Origin: Cristatella mucedo
Lineage: Eukaryota > Bryozoa > Phylactolaemata > Cristatellidae
Length of the DNA: 64,000 bases
NCBI GenBank assembly: GCA_009760855.2
Contig: WPIO01000022.1
Location: 2,000,501 to 2,064,500 of the forward strand
Direction of reading: 5' to 3'
How positions within the stretch are numbered: the first letter of the stretch is position 1; every line of letters begins with the position of its first letter. The notes below the pieces were generated by a model. It did not search any database, had not been told where the DNA came from, and saw only the letters and a program-made list of their open reading frames with translations. Shown here in pieces: positions 11,060 to 21,278 of this stretch. Position numbers and translations under genes: made by a program.

Positions 11060-12107
11060 CTACACATCCGCAGCGTAGCAGCTGACATCAATAGCTGACC
11101 CCCCCCCGCAGGCTACCTTACGGCTGCACAGGAGGCGCCCTGGTGCACGGCCTTTCGCGACCAGCCGGCAACGTGAGCCGCCGGCCATCGTCGCCGAGCT
11201 GACGTCCGCAGCCACCGTTTTGCGGACCTCGGCCGACGTCGCCCCATCCGATTCTGCCGATTCTGCCGCCGCGTCTCCGACATGCGCAGCTGCTCCTCCG
11301 TCCTGCGAAGCCTCTCCAACCTGAGCAATCTCTTCGGCCTGCAGAGCCTCTGCGGCCTGCACAGACTCTCTCTCCCTCCTGGATAGCCTCTCCGTCCTGC
11401 ACAGTCTCTCCGTCCCGAGCGGACTCTCCGTGCTTACAGACTCTCTGGTCTGCACACACTCTCCGGCCTGTGCGGCGTCACAGCCCACCGGCTGGTCGCA
11501 GGCCAACGTCACTTTCATGACTCCATCGCAGGCCAATGCCTCTGTCGCGGACGCCGCCGACCCTATCGCGGACGCCACCGACTCTGTCGCGGACGCCGCC
11601 GTCCTTATCGCGGACGCCACCGACTCTCCGTGCACCGTCTCACTGTCTGTCGCCTCAGCCACACAGCTGACCGTTGCCTCGCACAACGCCTTGCTTCGTG
11701 GAACACCATCGCAGCCTGACCAACCGTCCCCGCTTTGAAAGCCATTGCCTGCCGCCACCGCGTGGCAGCCTGGCAAACCTTTCGCCCGGCACACCGTCGG
11801 TGATAGCTGCTGCCGCTTCCGGTCGCTCCTGTTGGCCCTCTCAGTCCGACCAGCCTTTACCCGATCAGCGTGCAGCAATCGCACTCTACCGGCCGGCGAG
11901 GTGAATGCCCTCACTAGGGCCTCACGCAGCTTGGAAAAATCATCTTGAACTGCCTGCGGGAGCCTCGAGGCAAACGTGAAGGCCCCGCATTGCATCGCAA
12001 GGAGCACAAACAAGTGCCACTCACTCGGTTCGTAGCCACTTTTCTTGAGCTCCCTCTCGAAGTTCAGCAGCCATCCAACGAAATCTCCGAAGCCATCGAA
12101 GCTGTGG
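11060..12107 (-). pseudogene. Gag-like ORF with internal amino-acid repeats
   Basis: The reading frame is open on the minus strand from about 12,107 to a stop at 11,060. The N-terminal part has the spacing of Ty3/gypsy gag: FDGFGDFVGWLLNFE, then EWHLFVLLAMQCGAF, then RLPQAVQDDFSKLREALVRAF. The remaining two thirds is low-complexity Ala/Ser/Glu/Thr with tandem units around SVASAIGSAASATE and RTERL/ESVQAAEALQ. No zinc knuckle is visible. It may be translated, or it may be a decayed remnant with repeat expansion. The family assignment rests on motif spacing only. Confidence 0.5.
11535..11632. repeat. Tandem repeat in gag-like ORF
   Basis: On + the unit GTCGCGGACGCCGCCGAC / ATCGCGGACGCCACCGAC alternates about four times, encoding the Ala/Ser-rich repeats of the minus-strand ORF. 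Confidence 0.8.
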
Positions 12108-12179
12108 GTCGCTGCACAAAGACATCTCCAAGGGCGTCATTGGCTCCATCCCCAGAAATAGCTTGTGCTTTGATTCGCA

Positions 12180-12472
12180 TGGCACACAGAACGCTGGCAC
12201 AGGAACAACACCAACAATTTATTCTACTACTTACAGAGCAGAAGGAGCACGACTTCCCTCGCCCCTCTCTCCCACTCTAGTCTCCTCTCCTCGACTGCCC
12301 CTGTCCCCTGGTCGACCTCGATGATGAATCCACCATCTGCTCACCAGCAGGTTATCGGCCTGTCCATGCCTCATTAGAGGCGGACCACAGCTGTGCCCAG
12401 GCCCCTCTCAACGAGGCTCCCAACAGCTGTTTAGGAAAGGAGCGGTACCGGCCTGCGTATAATCAAACCACA
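12180..12472 (-). repeat. 5' LTR of gag-only element
   Basis: On the minus strand it starts TGTGGTTTGATT and ends near ...CTGTGTGCCA. An AATAAA-like signal (AATAAATTGTTGGTGTTGTT, minus) sits about 40 bp from the 3' end, as expected for R-U5. Confidence 0.65.
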
Positions 12473-12499
12473 GTGATTAAAAGTCCCGGTTAGTAAATA

Positions 12500-13030
12500 T
12501 GTCGCTTGCCTTTTGCACAGCTACCTAAGTGATCTTAATCTCGATCCTGGCGCTTTGCATATATTGCAGGGCTTGAGTCCATCCTCAAAGGCGAGCACCG
12601 ATTACCCCTCCTGCCGCTCTTGGCCAACCCGGGGGGGGGGAGTGAAATCTTCTTTTGACTGCTTTCAAATCAGGAGGTGTCGGGATGTCATCGAGTCAGT
12701 TAGCAGCGAGCTCCAGGCTTTGGGTGCATAGCAGCTGAGGGCAGACTCGGTCTGCAAGAGCTTCGACGTTCGGGGCATCACCAGGCGACCAGACTCAGAA
12801 GAACGAGTGACGGATGCAGCGAGAGGCTCGAGATTAGAAATTAATTCAGATCGGAGAAAACAGGGACCTAAACATGAACGATCGGACGACCTTGAAGTTG
12901 ATAGGCTGCTTTCTGCAGCCAGTGCAGATTGGTGAGCCGTGGTGTATAATAGTGTGTACAGTTTCGACGTTCGCGGCAGACAGAGGAGCCTAGGCTCCCA
13001 AGTTTGGCACCAGCTGTGAGCGTCTTAATG
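12500..13030 (-). mobile_element. LINE-A copy, heavily degenerate
   Basis: On +, landmarks are GAGCTCCAGGCTTTGGGTGC, GGGACCTAAACATGAACGAT, GCAGCCAGTGCAGATTGGTG and TTTGGCACCAGCTGTGAGCG, in the same order as the better LINE-A copies. No ORF survives. Confidence 0.65.
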
Positions 13031-13554
13031 TAGAGTCCGACTTAAGAGTTCCAAGTTTCAAGTGCTTCGTTGGGATGTCGAAAATCCAAGGAATCCAAGT
13101 GTTGGCTGCGGCTGCGTCTTCATCTGAGCTAGCACGAACTGGTTGCACTGTGACACGGGAAGTCGCAAAAAGTCACTGAGGAGCTTGTGATTTGATCATC
13201 TCGTGAGAAGTTCTTTTAGAAGAGTAAACACATACTTGTTACAGGTACTTAGCTAGCGCGGAGATGCCGAGGCGTCGTCGAATTGATTGGGCGATTTGGT
13301 CGCTTAGTTTCATTTCGTTAATAAGAGCAAGTCTATTGCTGTCCAAGTGCGAACGCTAGCAATACATGGAACTGTTAAGGGAGCTGAGCTTGCTTTGAGG
13401 ATTTCGTACTTTTAAGGCTCACCGATTTATTGTTGGTCGCTATATATAATCTCAGAATTCAGCCATTGAAGGGGACCTAAACCATTGCAGTGCGCAGTGC
13501 CTGGAATGCCCAGGCGAGAGGGATTGCGCTTAAGAAGAATTTTGTAGTAAACGG

Positions 13555-13586
13555 TATATAAAAAGCAGCCGAGAGATTCAGACGAA
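13555..13586 (+). promoter_or_regulatory. TATA box plus initiator-like sequence
   Basis: TATATAAAAA at 13555-13564 is followed 25 bp after its start by TTCAGACG (A at 13580), an arrangement like a TATA-Inr core promoter. No ORF follows. It could belong to an unrecognised transposable element LTR. Confidence 0.35.
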
Positions 13587-14028
13587 CGAGCAGAGAAACT
13601 AGCTTAGTCAGCATTCCTTGGACAGTCGTTGTGCACTCGTGACGCAGTGCTTACTCTGTGGAGTTATTTTCTCTAGAAGTCTTAACAGGAAATTATTTTG
13701 CTAGTTCTTTAGTTAGGGTATACGAGTTTAACTGGTCGAACACGACTCTTTAAGGTTTCTTTGATAGGAGCGGAAATAGGGAGATGGGGCGGAAGTAGCT
13801 AGTAAGTTATCCCGGTCTAATGTCGTCTTATTAAAAAGTGACCTGACATCGTAATGCAACGTATCTCCATCTGTAGCTACGCAAGCCACACGGACTGCGT
13901 AGGTAGCTACGCTAGACAGTTTTCTGTAGAGAAATCGATGCCAAAGCAGCTATCGATGCACATTGGTAGTTTCGTGATGAATTGATTGCTCTTTCCACGA
14001 AGTCCGTACTGCGGACGCGCTGCTTTAC

Positions 14029-14229
14029 TTAGCGAAGGGTCCAAGCTTGATGCGTGGTCGCCTCCAATGCCTCAATGAGCCGAAATAATCCGTAGTTGTA
14101 CGCAAGAAGAGTTCGCAGCGTTTCAACCAGTTCTTTCCTTCCATTTCCAGACTCGCCGCTTAGGATAGAGCCAGCGCGATTCGCCAGCGCGAGCATGTGG
14201 GCGTGCTCGCGTGCTAGCAACCGTCGCAT
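14029..14229 (-). CDS. Small unknown ORF beside LTR (66 codons)
   Basis: It starts about 50 bp inside (downstream on minus) from the LTR at 14280-14546. The predicted peptide is helical and leucine-rich (LLAREHAHMLALANRAG...). It could be a remnant of the element's internal region. Not similar to the gag ORF at 11-12 kb; may be chance. Confidence 0.15.
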   Translation of the reverse strand: MRRLLAREHAHMLALANRAGSILSGESGNGRKELVETLRTLLAYNYGLFRLIEALEATTHQAWTLR

Positions 14230-14279
14230 AGCGCGTCATCAAGTTCTTGCATTAGATTTTCGCCACCCTAGAAGTGTGG

Positions 14280-14546
14280 TTCGGCATACAGAATGCTGGC
14301 CCAGAACAACGCCAACGGTTTATTGTACAAGGCACGGAGCAGCAAGACGCACGACTGCCTTCGCCCCCTTCTCACACTCGAGTCTCCTTCCACTCCCCCG
14401 GTTGACCCCGATGATTAATCGAGGACCACAACTGTGCAGCGGCTGATCCTGATGGTGAATTCACCATCTGGCCACCAGCGGTTACCGGCCGGTGTCCATG
14501 CCACATCACAGGCTCATTAGAGGAGCTGGCATACACTCAAACTACA
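14280..14546 (-). repeat. Single LTR related to the gag-only element
   Basis: On the minus strand it starts TGTAGTTTGAGTGTATGCC and carries AATAAACCGTTGGCGTTGTT near its 3' end. It shares GGTTGACCCCGATGATTAAT and the CAGAATGCTGGCCCAGAACA boundary with 12180-12472. No partner LTR was found within a few kb. Confidence 0.6.
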
Positions 14547-16431
14547 AGAAGGAAGGACGAAGGGACCGACGATGGTACCGGGCCGCCGCTAGGTGGGGGA
14601 AGGGAGCGTTCGCTGAGAGTCCTATCGGTGGGTGAGCGAAGTGTCCTTCGCGCCCTTGCCGTGCGTGCGGCGCCTGGATAGAGACGAGGTTCTCCCAGGG
14701 AGCCTGAAAAAATGAGTTACATATTGCCTAGGGGGTGCACGCCCCCAGGTTTTAGCTCAGCTCCGATTGTGCTCCCATTTCAGGGCCCGTGCCGTCGGTT
14801 CGAATCCTGCTGCAGGCAGTTCCGGTGTCGCCTGCTGCATGCGGGCGCAGCGGCTCTTGGCTTCTCGTTAAATGGGGCTGCCGATGCAGCTACTCTTCAC
14901 TTTAACGCAGATCATTGTCTGAGCTCACCCTTGTATGAGCGCTCGTCCACCGCGAACCTATAATGCAGGACGCTCACAGCCTGCGGAGCTGACAGCACCG
15001 CGCCATCTTGCCGCGAAGCGGAAGGATGCGCCATCTTGCCGCGCGACGGAAGATGCAGCTTGCCTCGCGACGGACGGACTGTCTCGCTTCAATTAGCAGA
15101 TATGTCGCTCGTCCTCAAAGCTCCGAGGACACTTTGAAATAGTTTTCTTTTTCATTTTGGCTTGATTATGAGCTTCAACGGGCTTACAAGGCTTTACTTG
15201 CGCAAGTAATGTAATTCAAGAACTTTAAGAGTTTGTACGAATGATCAAGAACTTCACTCATCCATACGTGGGCATTAAAGCGCAGCTGTTTAATTGGGCT
15301 TAGTGGTGCACGCGATGCCATTTAAAGAGCTTCTGAAATCTAGTAGAGATCTATCAAAAAGAAGTACGTATACATTCATTTATGCGTCGATTAATTTTGT
15401 TGAGTATTACTTCAGAGTAAGCATAAGCTGTTTACCCAGCAGGCCGATTCTTGTATAAAAAAACCTTAAGGCGAGCTGCTTTAATTAAGCGCAATTTCAT
15501 ATAAAATAAGCATAAGTAGCAAATATTTAGGGCAATTGTATTAGGCTTCAGTACTAATATGAAATTACACCGCCGCAGCCAACAAAAACCTATCTGAACC
15601 ACTCTGGCATAGAGAAAACTGAGCTTTCGCAAACATAAGCGCTTTATCGTTTGCTCTATGCGCTTCTGCGTACTTAAGAAAGCCGACTCTGTAGATGTGA
15701 CACGACCCACGAGATCACGCTCTGAGCCTTCGATCTGCTTCGACCCAGATACCCTCGATGGGATCCAGGTCGGAGGCTGACTAGGCCGCTCCGTTAGAAA
15801 AATGGCCTAAACTCAAATGATGCTAAATGACGCCTAAATGACGCTAAATTCATTGTGGCTGAAAGTAGCAACTAAAAGTGGCTGAAAGCATTCATAGTGT
15901 TGAACACCTCTCGCTTCGTGCTTGGTTCCTCCTTGCTTTCTTCTTGCTTGGCGCATCGACGTATTTTCAAAGAAAATCATCTCCTTAAAAAGGGTTCAAT
16001 GCAATCGCCACTACCAAGTTCAGGAGCAGTTCTAAATAAGCATCTCGTAGCTTGACGCTCGGTATCCGCTAAAAAGCAGTCTCAGACAACGATCCCCGCG
16101 TCGCCAAATTTCGCCATCTACTGATGCCAATTATTTTTTACGCGATCATTGGAGCAACGAGGTAAGTAGTGTGTGCATTTTCAGCCGCCGAAAGTGGCAA
16201 ATGCCCTCTCATCGCCCCGTTCGATTTTGCTCCAGTCTTCATGGGTCCGGTTCGCTCTCGCCCCAGCCCACTCCGAACGGGCTACTTTATGCTTAATAAT
16301 TAATAATAATAATAAATATTAATAATAGAACTTTATGCTTAATGGACAGAAGCGGCTTCTTTTTTCGCGTTCCTTGCAAACGTATCTTGTTCTCGTAGTC
16401 GACGCCTAAATGCATTCCTAAGAACTAGCTT
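14547..16431. other. No gene recognised
   Basis: A tRNA-like B-box fragment (GGTTCGAATCCTGCTGCAGG near 14798) may be a SINE scrap. The rest is AT-richer non-coding sequence without recognised features. Confidence 0.35.
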
Positions 16432-16667
16432 TAATAATAATAATAATAATATTGCACTTGATAAAGCGCCCTCAGAGAACTTAATCTCTTTCTAGGCGCT
16501 TTACATTTGCTGCAAAGTGATACGCAATAGAATAGTAAGTAAAATCATGCTTGAAAAACAAACAAAATGAATAACATGGTTAGGGGTTACATGCACTGGG
16601 TCAGCATGCAAATGTGGTTAGTGGCAGCATGAACAGTGTCAGCACGCATAAGCACATCGAGGACGAA

Positions 16668-17372
16668 TCACAAGGACCCACTAAATGCTGTCCTAAATAG
16701 GTATGTTTTTAAGTTTCTTTTAAATGTGGTCAGGTCAGGGGATGTTCTGATGCAGGTCGGGAGGGAGTTCCAGGCTGTGGGAGCATACGAGCTAAATGCA
16801 CGGTCTCCAAAGGATTTAAGGTTTGTACGAGGTATTTCTAGACTGTTGGATTCCGAAAAGCGAGTGGTACGATGCTTTGCCTGATGGGGTAGTATCTCTG
16901 AAAGATAGGCTGGAGCCATAGAATGAAGAGACCTAAAAGTGAGCGACAAAACCTTGAAGTCAATCCGTTGCTTGACTGGTAACCAGTGCAGGTCGGCGAG
17001 AAGTGGAGTAATGTGGCAACTGCGACGCTCACGGCAGACAAGCCTAGCTGCAGAGTTTTGCACCAGCTGCAATCGCCTGATCGCACATGCTGGTAGGCCA
17101 GTAAGCAGTGAGTTGCAGAAGTCGAGACGAGATGTCACGAATGCATGGACCAACTTGGACGTGGTATCCTTATCTAAACAAGCCCTAATTTTAGCAATGT
17201 TATGAAGCTGAAAATAGGCTGATTTGACTGTGGAGCTGATGTGGTCGTCTAACGAGAGGTCGCTTTGGAATATGACACCTAGATTTCGAGCTGATGCAAC
17301 TGGAGATATGCTGGCAGAGCCAATTTTGAAAGTCAGCCTTTCCAATTTCTGAATAACACTAGGTTTGCCCAT
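16668..17372 (-). pseudogene. LINE-A post-RT C-terminal domain
   Basis: About 234 codons after the RT, containing LGVIFQSDLSLDDHISSTV, HAFVTSRLDFCNSLL and LLADLHWLPVKQRIDFKVL. It is the most frequently retained part of the family in this window. Confidence 0.85.
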
Positions 17373-17374
17373 AA

Positions 17375-17872
17375 CTAGTAAGTTAGTTTTATATCATCGT
17401 TTAGTTTTAGAAAATTTGCTGCCATCCATGATCGGATGTCATCAATGCATGCAGCAAGTGAGTTGAGAGAATTTGAGGTGCTCGAAGGCTGGGAGGGATC
17501 AAAGCAAAGGTACAACTGAGTGTCATCCGCATAGAAGTGAAAGCCTAGATTGTGCTTGGCAATCACATCAGCGAGAGGGAGAGTATAGACGGTGAAAAGG
17601 ACCGGACCTAGCACAGAGCCCTGAGGTACTCCATATTTTAGAGGTACTTCAGATGATCTTTGTCCATTCACATCAACACTCTGGAGTCTCCCACTGAGAT
17701 AGGACCTGAACCACTGCAGAGCAGTGCCAGTGATGCCCAGGCGAGATGAGAGGCGCTCTAGAAGTACTTTGTGATCGATGGTATCAAAAGCTGCCGAAAG
17801 ATCGAGCAAAACAAGAAGAGACACTCTACCCATGTCTGCATTCCTAAGTAGGTCGTTGTATACCCGAAGCAA
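17375..17872 (-). pseudogene. Reverse transcriptase domain of LINE-A
   Basis: Contains the RT palm motifs (AFDTIDH, YGVPQGSVLGP, FYADDTQLYL) in the right order over about 165 codons. A frameshift separates it from the downstream C-terminal ORF, and the 5' truncation removes the start. Confidence 0.9.
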
Positions 17873-17950
17873 TGCTGACTCTGTGGAGTGATTAGCTCTA
17901 AAGCCAGACTGGAACTTGCTTTCCAGTTTTAGCCTATAGGATTTGAGTGT

Positions 17951-18444
17951 GAACCCTCGGCGGCAGGGGTGAAGTAATGCAGCCTACAGTTTCACTCCTG
18001 CGCCTTTGATGATATCTGTGGTGGCTGTCTTCTTCAGGTCGCACCTCACTAAAGTCTCACCAATTAGAAATTATACGGCGATTGCTACGCTACCAAATCC
18101 CGTTTATCGAAAAGCCCACAAACTTGGCCCTTCACAACGGCAGCCGTAAAGATAGACTGAGGCGTGCCAGTTGGTGATAGCGCGAGGCACGAGGAAAAAG
18201 AGCGTAGCCACGTGCCACTTTTGTTTTCATCCTACTTCGCATGCCTAAAAATACCTACAATAATGGACAATGCAGTCGTTTTCGAAGTGCTGCAAATAGG
18301 CGAAAATTATCGTCTCTAAATGAATGTAGAATCTAAGATGCTTCCTCCCGCTGCTTTCCTATGGTACGCGCCGGTTTATAAGGACGCCACCGCGAGAAGC
18401 TGCTGCATCAGTTTCAGCCTCCTGTTCACGCCCTCAGGTCTTGT
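17951..18444. other. No gene recognised
   Basis: Unannotated spacer between LINE-A and LINE-B copies. Confidence 0.35.
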
Positions 18445-18830
18445 GTGGACAATAAATTAGCTGTCCCATTCCTCCGCTTAAAGTCAGTTGGCAACAGAAG
18501 CTTTAGCTCTGCAGGTCCTAGACTGTGGAACTCGCTTCCACAATTCTTACGCAATGACAACTACTCTACTACTGCTGACTATGGCACATCCTTTTCAGCG
18601 GTCCTGAGCTGCTACTTCCATGAAACTCACTACCTCAACTGCTCTCCTAACTCTGCTATGCTTCCCACTTTCTCTTTGTTGCGTGAGACGAAGTCCATTG
18701 ACTACCGAATGCGTACCGAAAGCCGCTTAGGCTGTGAGTGCGCTATACAAAACTCTCCTGTGTAACACCCACATGGTCTTTATGACTTTGTGGAGTTACA
18801 GACGGAGATACATTACATTACGTTGGCGTT
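18445..18830 (+). mobile_element. LINE-B 3' fragment with ACATT tail
   Basis: Encodes FLRLKSVGNRSFSSAGPRLW followed by NSLPQFLR, the C-terminal motif of another L2/CR1-like family. A 3' UTR then contains CTTTGTGGAGTTACAGACGG and ends in ACATTACATTACG. The same unit recurs at 34.5 kb (minus) and 61.3 kb (plus). Confidence 0.8.
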
Positions 18831-19827
18831 ATTTGGGCGAGTGGGCTCTCCGTGCATTGGGTTCGAACGCTTACTACTCCTCTTTAACAACGGTGCCGCC
18901 GATACTTCTGCACTCGAGTAAACATGGTCTACGTAGGTAACGGCTTTCGCACGGTGTATAGCCACGGTAACAGAGTTTTTGGGGATTCCGTCGAAATGAA
19001 GGTGAAAGCGTTCTCGTACCGAATGAAGCTTTACCCTTCCACGTCTCGGTATATGAGCAGCGGAGTATAGCGAACGCGGTGTCGACGAGCCAGCGACTAT
19101 TCAGGATATAGAACGTCGTGGCGCTGGATAGGTGCGTAGACGCTAAACGGCTGGCCTTTACCGCCGGGCCTATATTAATATGCCGATTGCCGATTCTATT
19201 GCCGACCTCTGCGCCATCGCTGCAACGTCACGGCTTCGGCTCGGTCGGCGAGCGGTCTTCTTGGCTTGCCCTCAGAAGCAGCAATTACCTCAGCGTCGCC
19301 AGATTACAGATTTCTGCTCGCTGCAGCGCCTCTTGGTGCGCATGTCGTATACACGAGGCGCGAGAGAGCAGATATGAGTCACAAGGGGGAGGAGCGGCTT
19401 CGGTGAACGACTGCGTTTCAGCTCGACTGAGGGTCACCCTGACTCGACTCTCACGAGCCTCGGCTAATTAAGTAAGGGGAATGCGTGCAGCGAGCCTGCG
19501 TTGTGCGTATGCAATCGGGGCGGCAGTGGGAACCGCTGGGCCGGCTCGGCTGGCTGCCTTGACCTGCGTTGAACCTCGACGGGCACCAAGTGCACGCGTT
19601 CGGCGTTTGGACTGGCGGTGCAAGGGACGCCGGGAAGGGCCGGATGCAGCGCAGGTGGCGGGCGGGGGAGGGGGAGTAGGGGGTGGGGTGGGGGAGCGAG
19701 GTAACCTATACGGCCGCTGTGCAAAACTATGCTAGGCTACAAGAAAAGTATTCAATTGGTCGATCCGACTCTGAGGGTGGGTGAGGGATTGGTGGCTGCA
19801 TATTGTAGTCTGAATTATCGTCACGAA
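18831..19827. other. No gene recognised; GC-rich with G-runs
   Basis: Short Arg/Ala-rich ORFs reflect GC content. A G-run cluster lies at 19,655-19,698. Confidence 0.35.
19655..19698 (+). repeat. G-run cluster, potential G-quadruplex
   Basis: More than four runs of three or more G within 45 bases (GGCGGGCGGGGGAGGGGG... TAGGGGGTGGGGTGGGGGAG). Confidence 0.7.
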
Positions 19828-20052
19828 CGGCACAGAACACCAGCCGACGAGCAACACCGCCAGTTTATTCTCCCTCCACCCGGAGCAGGGCGAAGCACGA
19901 CTCTCCTCGCCCCTCTCGCCCACCGGAATCCCCCCCCCGACTCCCTTGTCAGAACAAACACCAATAGCACGTCCAGGCTGCTTACCACATCGAGTGTCAC
20001 AGCCCACTCGTACAGCGATCAGGGGCAGTGTCATCAATTAAATAAAACCACA
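19828..20052 (-). repeat. Degenerate single LTR related to the gag-only element
   Basis: The 3' end (minus) has AATAAACTGGCGGTGTTGCT; the 5' end reads TGTGGTTTTATT. The middle retains CACGACTCTCCTCGCCCCTC but has lost or replaced the rest. Confidence 0.5.
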
Positions 20053-20803
20053 CATATGTAGGACGACAGCGCAGAAGTGAGAGCCGATGCCTAGCCGGCA
20101 TCACTTACCGATCTCTGCCGGGGCAGTAAAGATGGAGACTGGTTCGAGGATTCGAGGGTGCAGCCCGATCGTTTGACGGCACGTCTTGGACACGGTCGAT
20201 GAGTTTGGTTCAGATTAGGACCAGCCTCTGCGCAGCCAGACTCAGTTCTCGATCTCCTAGGAAGGATCCGGCGATTGGTGCCGAACGCTGCCGACTGGTA
20301 GAGCGTGCTCACCTTCACCTTTTCTACCTTTACTACCTTGTGCGTGCGTAGTCGCGTCGAGGTGAGCGGTTTCGGTAGAATTAAACACGGCTCGCTCATA
20401 GCAATACGTGAACTGTGTTTCTGCCAGGACGACTCATTCTCGAATCGTGTGAAATATTAATTAATACTAGTGTGAAGGATTAGGGACCGCGAGTGTAGTG
20501 ATCTGATGCTTTAATATTCTGTAGCGTTGCATACATGTGTGATTCCCTATATTTGAGGCTTCTCAGATCAGCTTCTCAGAGGCTCTTTCTCCCTCCGAGA
20601 GCAACCAATTTGCGCTAGGATTGCTGCTATTTCGCGTGAGGGCAATATCCCAGCAGGTGGGGTCTATGTTCGCGTCAGCATACATGCGTTGATTTGCATG
20701 GGTGGATTTTAACTTTCGTTAGCGCGTGGCTAGGCTAACGCTCTGCATCGACAAGCACGAAAGGGCGGCTTTATGGTTGCTAGTAAAGATCTCTCATTTA
20801 TTA

Positions 20804-20804
<1 letters not shown>
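20053..20804. other. No gene recognised
   Basis: No coding or repeat family recognised. Confidence 0.35.
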
Positions 20805-20840
<36 letters not shown>

Positions 20841-20856
20841 AATGATTTATATATAT
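20805..20856. repeat. (TA)n microsatellite
   Basis: About 30 bp of pure TA followed by an interrupted TA stretch. It abuts the tail of the SINE at 20857-21004 and is probably its expanded 3' tail. Confidence 0.9.
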
Positions 20857-21004
20857 ATCATTTGTATAGAGCCCTATGAGAACCTAGTCTCTATTTAGGT
20901 GGTTCACATTTGCCATGGGGCTCGAGCCCACGACCTAGATTATCAAATACATCCACCTTGACCTCGGTCGTTTAAAGGCGAGCACCTTAACTAGTTGGCC
21001 AAAC
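20857..21004 (-). mobile_element. SINE-A: tRNA head plus LINE-A-like tail
   Basis: On the minus strand it reads GGCCAACTAGTTAAGGTGCT (A box), then GTCGTGGGCTCGAGCCCC (B box). A hairpin tail follows (CCTAAATAGAGACTAGGTTC, AGGGCTCTATACAAATGA), a diverged LINE-A 3' terminus. Pol III boxes in a 150-bp element plus a borrowed LINE tail define a tailed SINE. Confidence 0.85.
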
Positions 21005-21130
21005 TTGCTTATTGTAACCGAAGCAAGTCACGGAAACCTTTGAAAGTTTGGTTATAAATTGAAGCTATTCACGGATGTAGAAGTAAGCAGTCTAGGTGTC
21101 ATTCTCGAAGGACGAGTCTGCGCGACACGG

Positions 21131-21278
21131 TATAATAATTATATAATTCATTTGTATAGCGCCCCAAGAGAACTTAATAGTCTCTATTCAGGCGCTTCAC
21201 ATATGCCTCGGGGCTCGAGCTCACGACCTCAGTCAGACCTTGGTCAGAGCGAGCACCTTAACAGCTGGACCAAACCAG
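21131..21278 (-). mobile_element. SINE-A: tRNA head plus LINE-A-like tail
   Basis: Second copy. On the minus strand: CAGCTGTTAAGGTGCTCGCT, GTCGTGAGCTCGAGCCCCG, then GCGCCTGAATAGAGACTATT and TTCTCTTGGGGCGCTATACA, ending in AT-rich repeats. Head-to-tail order is the same as in the first copy. Confidence 0.87.

Larger units (their letters stand above)
10656..12472 (-). mobile_element. Gag-only LTR retrotransposon, degenerate, about 1.8 kb
   Basis: Two direct repeats of about 300 bp flank a gag-like ORF on the minus strand. Both repeats begin (minus) with TGTRGTTYGATT and share CAGCTGTTTAGGAAAGGAGC and GCGGACCACAGCTGTGCCCA in + orientation. A purine-rich stretch (AAGGTCAAGGGGGCG, minus) lies just before the 3' LTR, as a polypurine tract would. 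No protease, reverse transcriptase or integrase is seen. LTR divergence indicates an old insertion. The layout fits a non-autonomous Ty3/gypsy-like derivative mobilised in trans; that assignment is inference. Confidence 0.65.
13031..14279. other. No gene recognised; TATA-type promoter candidate at 13,555
   Basis: No coding similarity. It includes a TATA/Inr arrangement and a 66-residue minus-strand ORF (14229-14029) of unknown nature next to an LTR copy. Confidence 0.35.
16432..17950 (-). mobile_element. LINE-A, best copy: reverse transcriptase to 3' end
   Basis: L2/CR1-superfamily-type non-LTR retrotransposon, 5' truncated. Minus strand 17872-17375 encodes the RT core: DLSAAFDTIDHKVLLERL, WFRSYLSGRLQSV, YGVPQGSVLGPVLF and the catalytic FYADD at 17536-17522. 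Minus 17372-16668 encodes the C-terminal region (LPACAIRRLQLVQNSAARLV ... TFKRNLKTYLFRTAF). A small insertion shifts the frame near 17,375-17,395, so the copy is inactive. The 3' UTR ends in the hairpin and (ATT)n at 16,432-16,510. The endonuclease domain is missing. Superfamily placement is by motif recall, not phylogeny. Confidence 0.92.
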
